Positions 43,151-51,741 of a stretch of DNA of 52,054 nucleotides are shown in pieces. The notes beneath the pieces are model-generated. The model saw only the letters and a list, made by a program, of their open reading frames with translations, did no database searches and was not told where the DNA came from. Within the stretch, counting starts at the first letter, position 1, and each line of letters begins with the position of its first letter. Source of the stretch: Cryomorpha ignava (GTDB taxonomy: Bacteria; Bacteroidota; Bacteroidia; Flavobacteriales_D; Cryomorphaceae); NCBI RefSeq assembly GCF_010686655.1, contig NZ_JAAGVY010000036.1, positions 1-52,054 on the forward strand, given 5' to 3'. Position numbers and translations under genes: made by a program.

Positions 43151-44134
43151 CTAAATCATCAAATTACAACCCCGCATATCGCTGTAATCAAACCGACCCA
43201 AAACCTCCACTTTTCCATTTTCAAGCGCTCGTCCCAGATCTGAAGTGGCAATAAAACTGCAACTGTAAAGGTTTGCAAGGTCGATTACATTCAAGCCGCC
43301 GGTTTTTCCTATCGGTGCTGCGCCAAACGGATCATTGGTATCGCGAATTAACAGCTTCATCCAGTTTGGGCACTCAAATTCGCCATTCGCGGAAGCGTAA
43401 GCCTGAGAAAGCAACTCGGTCATACCATATTCAGAATGAATTGATGCCACACCAAAACCCGATTTGAGTATTTCGTGCAACTCATTGCGTGTGAGTTCTT
43501 TTCGGCGACCTTTCATGCCTCCGGTTTCCATAACTACAGTGTTCTTTAATTGCATTGTACCCTCTTCAACCAAGTCGAGAAGGGCAAAGCTTACACCAAT
43601 GAGCAGGGTCTTTTTGTCGCTTTCGTTCTGCAGTATCTTGCGCAAGCTTGCAGTGTCGTCTAAGAAAAAGCCACTTTCGGGATGTTTGCTTTCTAAAATC
43701 AACTGATTGGCCATATAGACCAGCGATGAGCCAGATCGCTCGAGGTAATTTGGGAGCAAGGCCAGGATTCTATAATCTTCGGGATTTCCATAAAATTGCC
43801 TAAAAGCTTTTGAAAAAGATTCTTCGTAAATGACTGTGCTGAGCAAATGATGTTTTGATGTGGCCGCACCGGTTGTGCCACTGCTTTCAAATGTGAATTC
43901 TATTTTACCATTTCCCGAAACGATGCGATGGTTCTTAAAAAGCTCTATGGGTAAAAATGGAATTTGTTCTAAACGGCCAACATTGTTGGGGTTTGCACCC
44001 AAATAATCGCAAAATTGTTGGTAAACTGCATTGTTCTCGTACTGAAATGAAAATATTTCAAGCGTTAAGGCGTTGAATTCATCTCTGCTGCTGATTGAGA
44101 AAATGCGATTTTTTAATGCTTCAAGATTTAGCAA
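43151..44134 (-). CDS. LuxE-like acyl-protein synthetase / acyltransferase
   Basis: 327 residues. The segment FTFESSGTTGAATSKH is the nucleotide-binding loop of the adenylate-forming (ANL) superfamily, and HSEYGMTELLSQAY is its usual Y-G-x-T-E motif. In luxE this fold activates fatty acids for a reductase, but no luxC, luxD or luciferase genes are present, so another acyl or carboxyl substrate is probable. The short length means the mobile C-terminal domain is reduced. The start appears to be TTG (44134); a TATCTTTG box lies 35 bases upstream. The stop sits beside a dispersed repeat. Confidence 0.85.
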   Translation of the reverse strand: MLNLEALKNRIFSISSRDEFNALTLEIFSFQYENNAVYQQFCDYLGANPNNVGRLEQIPFLPIELFKNHRIVSGNGKIEFTFESSGTTGAATSKHHLLSTVIYEESFSKAFRQFYGNPEDYRILALLPNYLERSGSSLVYMANQLILESKHPESGFFLDDTASLRKILQNESDKKTLLIGVSFALLDLVEEGTMQLKNTVVMETGGMKGRRKELTRNELHEILKSGFGVASIHSEYGMTELLSQAYASANGEFECPNWMKLLIRDTNDPFGAAPIGKTGGLNVIDLANLYSCSFIATSDLGRALENGKVEVLGRFDYSDMRGCNLMI

Positions 44135-44169
44135 GTAGGGATGCGGTTAGATTATTTGTACTTTTACTA

Positions 44170-44177
44170 CAAAGATA
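44170..44177 (-). promoter_or_regulatory. Putative -7 element of the LuxE-like gene
   Basis: On the minus strand TATCTTTG, an exact TAnnTTTG match, 35 bases before the TTG start at 44134. Confidence 0.5.
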
Positions 44178-44184
44178 ATGACAC

Positions 44185-44703
44185 TTGACGACCTTGGGCA
44201 GTAGATATTTAATTTTAGCGTTTGTAACCGTGCTTTTTGCAGGGATTATTTCGTCGTGCGAGCGCAGTAAAGATTTTCCAGACGAGCCGGTAATTAATTC
44301 GCTTGAGTTTGATTCGGTAAATAAAGCGTTGATTATCAATTTTACAGATGGCGATGGTGATTTTGGAATTGACAGCGATGCTCCGCCATTTCAACAATAT
44401 TTAGACGCTGACAGCACAATTCTAAATCCGTACTACTATAATTTGTGGCTTGATTATTACGAAAAACGCGATGGCGAATGGGAGCTGATAGAAACTCCGA
44501 GTACCTTCAATTTTCGGATTCCTGTACTCACGCCTGCCGGCCAAAATAAGCAGCTTGACGTAAAAGTTACTTACGATATGGACTTTGATTTGCCTTTGCC
44601 CACCGCGGAAAGCGATACCATTAAGTTTGGTGTTACACTGGTAGATAGAGCTAAAAATTCAAGCATTCCCAAAGAAACTTCTGCAATTGTACTTGCGGAC
44701 TAA
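44185..44703 (+). CDS. Putative lipoprotein of unknown function
   Basis: 172 residues. A lipobox IISSC gives an acylated Cys near residue 25. The mature part opens with PVINSLEFDSVNKALIINFTDGDGDFGIDSD, a calcium-loop-like acidic stretch, followed by beta-rich sequence ending IPKETSAIVLAD. This resembles an Ig-like or cadherin-like sandwich; no exact family is recognised. The start is a TTG, with a second in-frame TTG 9 bases on. It is divergent from the LuxE-like gene with 50 bases between starts and overlaps the TspO-like gene by 4 bases at its 3' end. Confidence 0.72.
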   Translation: MTTLGSRYLILAFVTVLFAGIISSCERSKDFPDEPVINSLEFDSVNKALIINFTDGDGDFGIDSDAPPFQQYLDADSTILNPYYYNLWLDYYEKRDGEWELIETPSTFNFRIPVLTPAGQNKQLDVKVTYDMDFDLPLPTAESDTIKFGVTLVDRAKNSSIPKETSAIVLAD

Positions 44704-45488
44704 TCGTTCCAACTTTTAGTTTGCGGAAGCGTGGCTTTGCGCTGTGAAGCGTGATATCCCGAATAAATTATCAGTACAGCCGAGCCAATTATTGCGGCGT
44801 ATTGAAGCAATGGATAAACACCCCAATGACGCACCGCAATTGCGATTAATGCCCAGACAATAACCATCGAAAACTCGCGCATATTGCGTTTGAAGATCAT
44901 AAAAAGACCTAGCAAAGTGGCCATACAAATCATGATTAATGCCCAAGTGCTTTCCTGAATTCCACCTGTCCAACCCATTTTTGCCAGCATAGCCGAAATA
45001 TTGGCAATAGTAGCTACGGCAATCCAGCCGCTATAAAGGCAAATAGGCCACCAAATAAATACAATGATTTTGAGCGGGGCATCCCATTTTTCCATATTGG
45101 TGCTTACCACTACCGAGAGTAAAATGATGAGAAGCAAAATCATAATTACCACCGAGATACCGGTATATTCATTAAGCCAGGCATAAAGCCAGCTAATATT
45201 AAACAGGTTGGCAAAGAATATCCCCAAGCCGATTTGGGTGATTGGCGTTTGATCTTTTTCGGGTTTAAAGGAGCGCACAAGAAGAAAAATTGCTTGAACT
45301 AAAAGCGCGAGAAAGATGACTCCCCAAATCGCGAAAGCATAACCCGCCGGAGTAAAAAGATTATCATATTTATCGCTTAGCGAGCCCACGGTATTTCCAT
45401 TTATTCCTTGCGCATTGAGATAATAATTGAAAAAAATAACTGCGACAACACCGATTAAATTGATGATTGAATATCCTTTTGAATTCAT
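44700..45488 (-). CDS. TspO/MBR-related tryptophan-rich membrane protein
   Basis: 262 residues with about seven or eight hydrophobic helices. FTPAGYAFAIWGVIFLALL and FNISWLYAWLNEYTGISV are typical of the tryptophan-rich sensory (TspO-related) family, as is the WWPICLYSGWIAVATIANISA stretch. Members sit in the cytoplasmic membrane; TspO proper binds porphyrins and other ligands, but this longer form has no assigned role. It starts inside the stop of the flavoprotein gene (overlap 45485-45488), so the two are translationally coupled, and the operon order is flavoprotein then this gene. Confidence 0.8.
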   Translation of the reverse strand: MNSKGYSIINLIGVVAVIFFNYYLNAQGINGNTVGSLSDKYDNLFTPAGYAFAIWGVIFLALLVQAIFLLVRSFKPEKDQTPITQIGLGIFFANLFNISWLYAWLNEYTGISVVIMILLLIILLSVVVSTNMEKWDAPLKIIVFIWWPICLYSGWIAVATIANISAMLAKMGWTGGIQESTWALIMICMATLLGLFMIFKRNMREFSMVIVWALIAIAVRHWGVYPLLQYAAIIGSAVLIIYSGYHASQRKATLPQTKSWND

Positions 45489-46870
45489 TTTTTCGTTGAT
45501 TTTAGTTCATTTAAATCTTGCAACATGGTTGGGATTAATTCTGAAACCGTGGGATGCGTTTGTACAGAATCGCGTAGTGTTTTATAAGATGCTCCGGCAT
45601 ACATGGTGGCAAGAAATACGGCAATTATTTCATCACCGCCGGTACCAAGAACTGTTGCTCCTAATATCTTTTCGGATTTTTTGTCAATCACCACTTCCAT
45701 AAAACCTTGAGTTTCGCCTTTTTCAATGGCTCTTGCTACGTGGCTCATTTCCATACGGCCATATAAAATGTCAATTCCTTGATTTAAAGCCTGATCGCGA
45801 CTCAATCCCACCCTACCCATTGGCGGATCGATATAGAGCGCATAATTTGTATACCGATCACTTAATTTGCGGTTTCCACCATTCAAGTAGCTATTTACAA
45901 TTTCAAAATCATTGTATGCGGTATGTGTAAATGCCCCTTTTCCATTGCAATCACCCACGGCAAAAATGTTTTTCACATTTGTTTCGCAGAACTCATTGAC
46001 ATGGATATGGTTGTGCCCATCGTGCTTAATTCCAGCGTTGTGCAGAGCCAATAGGTCGGCGTTGCTTTGCCTTCCCGTCGCCATAAGTATTGCGCTTCCG
46101 CGAATGCTGCGTTGCTCACCGGAACAATGAAGCTGAACCTCTACACCGTCTTCGCCGTAAGGCTTTCCGCCAATGCATTTAGCGCCAAGCTCAAGCTCAA
46201 TTCCCTCATTTTCCAGTATGTTGGCAATGATTTTTGAGGTTTCCACATCTTCGCGACTAATGAGCCTGTCGTTCATTTCAACAATGGTGACCTTGCTGCC
46301 AAAGCGACTAAAAATCTGTGCAAACTCAAGGCCGATATAGCTTCCGCCAATGACAATAAGCTTTTCGGGAATTTCGTCAATTTCGAGGAGAGAAACATTT
46401 GTGTAAAATTTCACTTTTTCAAACCCTTCTACTATGCGTGGACGGGCACCCACGTTAATAAAAATCTGATCAGCTGATAGCTTTTGGCCATTTACTTCAA
46501 CCGTTTTTGCATCGGCAAATTTGGCCGCACCACGAAACAAGTGAATCTGAGATTTTTCATCTACCATATTGATGAGCCCGGTACGCGACTTTTCTACGAT
46601 TTTATTCTTTCGCGCCTTAATTGCTTTCAGATCAACTTTTACTTCGCTAACATTTACACCTAAATTTTTAGCATTTCTCGCAGCCCAGGCCGCTCGCGCC
46701 GACGCTACATATGTTTTTGTAGGTGTACATCCATTATTCACACATACACCGCCAAGTTTATCCTTCTCGATTAATGCCACTTTTTTTCCCGCTTTCGCGA
46801 AAGCTGAGGCGAGTGGGTTTCCGGCCTGACCGGAACCGATAATTATTGCTGCGAAATGTTGTGTTTCCAT
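45485..46870 (-). CDS. Mercuric-reductase-like FAD/NAD(P) disulfide oxidoreductase
   Basis: 461 residues, class I pyridine-nucleotide-disulfide oxidoreductase. FAD loop IIIGSGQAGNPLASAFAKAG, redox pair Cys43-x4-Cys48 in GGVCVNNGCTPTK, NAD(P) loop VIGGSYIGLEFAQIF, and C-terminal dimerisation domain with HPTVSEL. The N-terminal HMA domain and the C-terminal Cys pair of true mercuric reductase are absent, so metal reduction is not supported. It probably reduces another disulfide or quinone-like substrate in the cytoplasm. It is cotranscribed with the TspO-like gene. Confidence 0.9.
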   Translation of the reverse strand: METQHFAAIIIGSGQAGNPLASAFAKAGKKVALIEKDKLGGVCVNNGCTPTKTYVASARAAWAARNAKNLGVNVSEVKVDLKAIKARKNKIVEKSRTGLINMVDEKSQIHLFRGAAKFADAKTVEVNGQKLSADQIFINVGARPRIVEGFEKVKFYTNVSLLEIDEIPEKLIVIGGSYIGLEFAQIFSRFGSKVTIVEMNDRLISREDVETSKIIANILENEGIELELGAKCIGGKPYGEDGVEVQLHCSGEQRSIRGSAILMATGRQSNADLLALHNAGIKHDGHNHIHVNEFCETNVKNIFAVGDCNGKGAFTHTAYNDFEIVNSYLNGGNRKLSDRYTNYALYIDPPMGRVGLSRDQALNQGIDILYGRMEMSHVARAIEKGETQGFMEVVIDKKSEKILGATVLGTGGDEIIAVFLATMYAGASYKTLRDSVQTHPTVSELIPTMLQDLNELKSTKK

Positions 46871-47056
46871 AAAAGGTTAAAATTGAAAAGTGTGGTATGG
46901 AAACGTAAAGGAGCGGTGGATTGTTGAGAAAGTAGATTTGGTTTTACAAACAGCGAGCGCATTTTCAAAAGCGTTATGATCAACAAAACCTGAAATTCCT
47001 TTCAATTGACCTCATATTAGTTACGAGAATTTCTTAACTTGTGCTAAAATCAATTC

Positions 47057-48586
47057 ATGAAAAAGCTAACCGGTTTCCTCATCTTATTCTCACTCTTTTT
47101 TGTTCAAACAGGTTATTCTCAGTTTTGTAATGATCCAGAAGCTTGGAATTACTCACCAAGCGGAGATACCGATACGTCCTGCGTTTATCTTTTAGACTGT
47201 GGAGAAAATGAAGTAAACAGATTGTTTCAGTTGTTTCCAATGCCAAATCTACATGGTGCAAATATTTATATGGTTTCATTAAATGAACTTGATACGCTGG
47301 CGCACATGGTGGCTAACGTTCAACAGAATTTGCCATGGGACATAAATACAATGGTAGCTTGTATGCATGTCGATTCTTGTTATTACATTGATGTTTATCC
47401 CACTCAACCAGATAGCGGAGGAGTTCATTTTTCATGGCTTTATCCGGATACCTTGGCTTATCAAGGCGGCTATGGAGCAATTCCAGGGACCTCAAATCCG
47501 TATCGGCTTCTTGTAGGCGCTGAACAGAATACCTGTGGCGTAATTGGCTGCACAGACTCTACGGCTATAAATTATTCTCCGTCGGCAACTATAAATGCAG
47601 GCTGTGAATATTGCGAAGATAATGCTGTGTTTTTAACTCCGAATTTCGTCTTTAACAATCAATCTATTAGTTGGCAGATACAACAGAATGGCGAATCTGT
47701 TGCCGGCGATGTTTTAGGTACTTCTATGTATAATAATTTCGATTTAGCATGTCTGCCAGATGGTTGTTACGAGCTTGTGTTAGATGGTGATGCCTGGCTT
47801 TTTAGTACGATTACATTACACCTGAATAATGATACAATTCTAACCGCAGGACTTACTCACGATGGAGAAGTTAGAGTACCCTTTGGTATCAATTCAGAAC
47901 CTTGTCTTGACTCAGCAGAAATATATGGCTGCACCAATCCCTTGGGGCAAAATTACAACCCCCAAGCTACTATTGACGATGGAACTTGCGATCTTCAGAA
48001 TGAAGAATGTAATCTGGGTATAGAAATGTATCAGGATTCGATAACTGGTGCAATTCATTTCGATATTGATATTTACAGTACAGATTACCCCATTGATATT
48101 TTTTGGGATTTTGGCGACGGTAGCCCCATTAGCAGTGAGTGGTGGACGCAACATACATATGACAGTATTGGCACGTATCAGGTATGTGCAACCCTTTATG
48201 CACAACAGTTTTTTGAGCAAGAACCATTGTGTTACGATGAAACTTGTATTACCATTACTCCAGATGATTTTGGTCTCAATGGCTCTGGTCTCATTATTTT
48301 TAATGGAGACGATACTGGGATTAAAACTATTTCAAACGTAAGTGAATTGAGTCTTTCTCCCAATCCGGTTAGAGACATTATTCGTTTGACATTGCCACAA
48401 AATCAATCGCTGAAAAAAATCAAAGTGTATAGCTTAGATGGAAGGCTCGTAATGGGTGTTCCTGATTTGCAAAGTAATAATCAGCAAGGAGAATTAAATG
48501 TTTCCCAACTCGCCAGCGGCTCATACATTTTACGTGCAGAAGGAACAGGTGGGAATTTATATTCAGGAAGGTTTGTGAAATTGTAG
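47057..48586 (+). CDS. T9SS-sorted protein with PKD domain and CTD..DDGTC motifs
   Basis: 509 residues. A signal peptide ends GYSQ. The protein has a motif C-x-D-x-x-A-x-N-Y-x-P...C three times (FCNDPEAWNYSPSGD, GCTDSTAINYSPSATINAGC, GCTNPLGQNYNPQATIDDGTC). A PKD domain follows (about 330-395, VDIFWDFGDGSP-like, HTYDSIGTYQVCATLY). A type A T9SS tail ends the protein: LSLSPNPVRDIIRL, IKVYSLDGRLV and a final SGRFVKL. It should be a secreted or surface protein; the ligand is unknown. It is a single-gene unit with long gene-free DNA downstream. Confidence 0.85.
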   Translation: MKKLTGFLILFSLFFVQTGYSQFCNDPEAWNYSPSGDTDTSCVYLLDCGENEVNRLFQLFPMPNLHGANIYMVSLNELDTLAHMVANVQQNLPWDINTMVACMHVDSCYYIDVYPTQPDSGGVHFSWLYPDTLAYQGGYGAIPGTSNPYRLLVGAEQNTCGVIGCTDSTAINYSPSATINAGCEYCEDNAVFLTPNFVFNNQSISWQIQQNGESVAGDVLGTSMYNNFDLACLPDGCYELVLDGDAWLFSTITLHLNNDTILTAGLTHDGEVRVPFGINSEPCLDSAEIYGCTNPLGQNYNPQATIDDGTCDLQNEECNLGIEMYQDSITGAIHFDIDIYSTDYPIDIFWDFGDGSPISSEWWTQHTYDSIGTYQVCATLYAQQFFEQEPLCYDETCITITPDDFGLNGSGLIIFNGDDTGIKTISNVSELSLSPNPVRDIIRLTLPQNQSLKKIKVYSLDGRLVMGVPDLQSNNQQGELNVSQLASGSYILRAEGTGGNLYSGRFVKL

Positions 48587-48967
48587 TGGGCGCATTTTAT
48601 CGGTTAACTCCATCGAGTAGAGAAGATTAAAACAGGAAATTCTAATTGCTTGTTTCGTCGCAAACATCTTTTCCGGCGGTCATCTCATCTCTGCAGATAT
48701 CTTGTATAGAAATCAGTTCGCTTAAAAAATGATCCAAATAAATATTTGATTATCAACGTTATGAGATCTCAAAGGCTTCCAAAATCTTTGGGGTCTGATC
48801 CTACAAATCTATTTAGTGAAATCAAAAAATGTCGACTTATAGTTTGGCTTATCGCTCAAAGTTACCACATAGGGATGAGAGTCCTTCGTTTAGTTCAAAT
48901 TTGCTTAATTTCCTGTTGCTCTTTTGCCTTCACCACATGCTCTTTGCCTATTATTCCCTAAGGTCCT

Positions 48968-48992
48968 AAGATCGCTGCGCTATGTTGCAGGC
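48968..48992 (+). repeat. Intergenic repeat, copy 2
   Basis: AAGATCGCTGCGCTATGTTGCAGGC, same orientation as the copy at 613-638. Confidence 0.5.
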
Positions 48993-49009
48993 GGCCAATT
49001 ATATCCACC

Positions 49010-49095
49010 AATTGCTCTTGCCTATTGCAAATTTTGCAGCAGATTAAATCCTGATTCCAAAAATCCTTTGCGAATTGCTTATTGCCAATTGCCTA
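49010..49095 (-). repeat. GCAATTTGCAAT-type repeats, third locus
   Basis: AATTGCTCTTGCCTATTGCAAATTTTG and, further on, GAATTGCTTATTGCCAATTGCCTATT. Both read on the minus strand as CAATTTGCAAT- and CAATTGGCAATAAGCAAT-like words of the repeats at 42003-42041 and 43121-43148. The block ends directly at the stop codon of the Na/Pi gene. Confidence 0.65.
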
Positions 49096-51171
49096 TTAAA
49101 TCTCCCCCGCCAAAGCTTCCGAAACATTAATAATATGATCGCCTGCTTTTTCGAGCGACGAGAACAAATCGCTGTAAACGGATCCGCTGCGCATATTGTA
49201 ATTTCCACTTTCTATGCGACGGATGTATTCGTGCTTCAAATGATTGCGCATTTTGTTGAGTTTGCGCTCCAGGTCTTTCGCGTAATTGATATCTATCTCT
49301 TCAGATTCGTCTTTTTCCAAATTATTGAGCATATTGGCCAAAGCCTTGTTAATCAGATCAAACATTTCCAATAAATTAATGCGCTGGTCAGGTGTAAACC
49401 AAATTTTGGCTGCCGATTTTCGTTCAATAGTCGATGACATTTTATAAAATACATCTCCCAGGCTTTCCAGATTGTTACTAATGCTCAATATGGCTCGTAC
49501 CCTTTCAGAAGCCAGATTACTTAACTCCATTCGCGATAAGCGGGCGCAGTAATTGGCTATTTCAACTTCCATCTTATCCGTAATTTTCTCATACTTTTGA
49601 ATGCGTTTGTGCATATCATCCTGCACATCAGAATCTGTTTCGGTAAGTAGCTTTCGCACAAAACTGCACATGCGCATAGTTATGTCGCCAAATTTTACTA
49701 ATTCGTTCTTGGCTTCTACCAGCGATATCTCCGAAATTTGAATAGCTGTATCAATATACTCCAGCCTGAAAGTCTCGTCATCACGCCCGCGGGAGCGAAC
49801 CGTTTTGGTAGCAAGTTTTACCAATTGGGGCACAAACCATATGAGCAGTAGCACGTTAGTGAGATTAAAAACGGAGTGAAAAGCAGCTAGTCCGATAGTC
49901 GCTGCTTGATGTCCCGCATCTGTATTGCTGTAAGGATCGGCGGCTAAGAACTTACCGATAAGGGGCAGCACATATGGAATTAAAAACACCATCCACAGGG
50001 CGCCAATAATATTGAAAAGAGTGTGAATTCGTGCACTGCGCTTAGCGTGAACATTGCCTACCAGAGCCGCTACTTCGGCGGTAGCCGTTGTTCCAATGTT
50101 TTCACCCAGAACCATAGCAGCAGCAGCTTCAAAAGGAATTACACCTGTGGCACAAAAAGCCATTGTTAGCGTAATTGCTGTTGACGAACTTTGTACAATT
50201 AGCGTAATAATTATTCCTAAAATCACAAACATGATCACCCCTAAAACGGGAATATTTGCGTAGGAAATAATAAGCTGAACGAACCCCGAGTTTTCGCTAA
50301 AAGTGGGCACCGTTTCTTTCAGAAATCCCAATCCCATAAAAAGTAATGCAAAGCCGGTGAGCGCTGTGCCCCACGATCTGAATTCGGTTTTGCGCATAAA
50401 GAGCAGGGGAGCGGCTACAGCCAATATGGCCAGTGCATAAACCGTAATATCTACTCTAAATCCGAGCAACGAGACAATCCATCCGGTTATGGTGGTTCCC
50501 ATATTTGCCCCCATCATGATACCCGCCGATTGTGCTAGAGAAATAAGCCCGGCATTGACGAAACTTACCGTCATGACAGTTGTTGCACTCGACGATTGAA
50601 GAACGCCCGTGAGCAAAAATCCAGAAAGTACGCCGGTTACCCGGTTTTTGGTCATGGATTCCAAAATTTGCCTCAGCCGAATTCCGGCAGAGGCCTGAAT
50701 ACCTTCGGTCATGGTTTTCATTCCGAAAATAAAAAGGCTCAGGGCGCCAATCAAAAATAAAAACCGTGTGGCACCCCAGGGCATCTTTGTTTCAAACCGC
50801 TCGCGCGAGCTCCAGATATAATTTTCAGGGATTTTTTCCAAACCGGGATTTTTTAGATACCCCAACTGGTAAACATAAGAAGTAGATGGATTTAAGTCTT
50901 TTAGCTCCAGATGTCCCGCGGAATAGGGTGCAGGATCGGAGTATTTCCAGACCTCTCCTTTATTGGCGAGCACCACAGAACGGTTAAATCTGATCACAAT
51001 TTCTTCAGGTGCTTCGGGCGAAGTGCAATCGACCATCCAGCTAATAATTACATTCTCTTCCTGAATAATCGGCCCGTGAAGTTTTACCACATCGGCAGCC
51101 GAGGCAGCGAGTGTAAAAAGCATCGCTAAAGCGATACCCGTGAAACGTAAGTAGAAATTTCTGAACGGCAT
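49096..51171 (-). CDS. Na/Pi cotransporter-family protein with N-terminal FN3-like domain and C-terminal PhoU domain
   Basis: 691 residues from the ATG at 51171 (MPFRNFYLRFTGIALAML); an upstream TTG at 51186 overlaps a promoter box and is disfavoured. After a signal peptide (cut near AASAA) comes a beta-sandwich of about 95 residues (VVKLHGPIIQEENVIISWMV, LKDLNPSTSYVYQLGYL) that looks like a fibronectin type III domain in the periplasm. The membrane core holds the two QSSS repeats of the family, TGVLQSSSATTVMTVSFVNAG and LIVQSSSTAITLTMAF. A PhoU-like helical domain (about 480-691) is cytoplasmic. The family imports phosphate with sodium; the substrate here is not shown. Confidence 0.88.
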   Translation of the reverse strand: MPFRNFYLRFTGIALAMLFTLAASAADVVKLHGPIIQEENVIISWMVDCTSPEAPEEIVIRFNRSVVLANKGEVWKYSDPAPYSAGHLELKDLNPSTSYVYQLGYLKNPGLEKIPENYIWSSRERFETKMPWGATRFLFLIGALSLFIFGMKTMTEGIQASAGIRLRQILESMTKNRVTGVLSGFLLTGVLQSSSATTVMTVSFVNAGLISLAQSAGIMMGANMGTTITGWIVSLLGFRVDITVYALAILAVAAPLLFMRKTEFRSWGTALTGFALLFMGLGFLKETVPTFSENSGFVQLIISYANIPVLGVIMFVILGIIITLIVQSSSTAITLTMAFCATGVIPFEAAAAMVLGENIGTTATAEVAALVGNVHAKRSARIHTLFNIIGALWMVFLIPYVLPLIGKFLAADPYSNTDAGHQAATIGLAAFHSVFNLTNVLLLIWFVPQLVKLATKTVRSRGRDDETFRLEYIDTAIQISEISLVEAKNELVKFGDITMRMCSFVRKLLTETDSDVQDDMHKRIQKYEKITDKMEVEIANYCARLSRMELSNLASERVRAILSISNNLESLGDVFYKMSSTIERKSAAKIWFTPDQRINLLEMFDLINKALANMLNNLEKDESEEIDINYAKDLERKLNKMRNHLKHEYIRRIESGNYNMRSGSVYSDLFSSLEKAGDHIINVSEALAGEI

Positions 51172-51183
51172 AGACCTGACTTG

Positions 51184-51191
51184 CAAAGCTA
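51184..51191 (-). promoter_or_regulatory. Putative -7 element of the Na/Pi gene
   Basis: On the minus strand TAGCTTTG, an exact TAnnTTTG match, 12 bases before the ATG at 51171. It contains the alternative TTG start. Confidence 0.55.
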
Positions 51192-51334
51192 AGGCCGGTG
51201 TATAATTTCCATCTTTCCGGCAGGTTAAGAAAATGTTAAGTGATGATTTACTTGGTTTGGCTTTTCGAGTTTTTGTAATATTTTGAAGGATTAAAGAAAG
51301 TTGGTGAGAAAAATGTAACTTCGAAAATAACTAA

Positions 51335-51741
51335 ATGATAAAAATGGACTACATATTGGTGTTATTTAGAAAGTGGAAAGGACAAAGAATCTTTGGCTTT
51401 CTGCTATTAAGTATGTGTGCTTTATTTAGTAAAGCACAGCTTCCGACTTATACAATAGATAACAACGTTAACACGAATAGTGTATTTAAGAATTTCTTAG
51501 CGGTTACCGATTTTCATTTTCTTAACGATGGTAGAATATTGGTTGGTGGTGGTTTTGATAATGAATTCGCCCGCGATTTAGGAATGATAGATAGGTAACG
51601 GTGAGCTTGACAATAGTTGGGGAGGATTTGGACTTTACAATGTATTAGAAATCATTGCCCAAGACGACGGATATGTTTATCCAACCATTTATGGAATTTC
51701 CAAGTTACTGTTGAATGGCATACCCTGGCATGTCGCTTACA
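51335..51741 (+). pseudogene. Truncated, frameshifted delta-60-repeat secreted protein
   Basis: The first 87 codons (51335-51598) give a signal peptide (IFGFLLLSMCALFSKAQ) and then TDFHFLNDGRILVGGGFDNE, the start of a delta-60 repeat. The frame ends at TAA 51596. The expected continuation, GELDNSWGGFGLYNVLEIIAQ, is in another frame from 51600, so a small indel lies at about 51590-51600. In that frame the sequence stays repeat-like (DDGYVYPTIYGISKLLLNG) to about 51740, where it meets transposase sequence. Intact relatives are long T9SS-exported beta-propeller proteins. This copy cannot give a full product unless the sequence is wrong. End position is approximate. Confidence 0.7.

Larger units (their letters stand above)
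48587..49095. other. 509-base gene-free stretch with repeats
   Basis: Holds the second copy of the AAGATCGCTGC repeat (48968-48992) and two GCAAT-type repeat segments (49010-49095). A 71-codon open frame at 48746-48961 has no protein-like composition and is not called. Nothing else recognised. Confidence 0.55.

Noticed and set aside
45485-46870. True mercuric reductase (merA)
   Set aside because: No N-terminal HMA domain, no C-terminal Cys pair and no mer genes nearby; only the general flavoprotein fold is supported.
48746-48961. 71-codon open frame in the 48.6-49.1 kb gap
   Set aside because: Composition is not protein-like, no recognisable motif, and it lies in repeat-bearing non-coding DNA.
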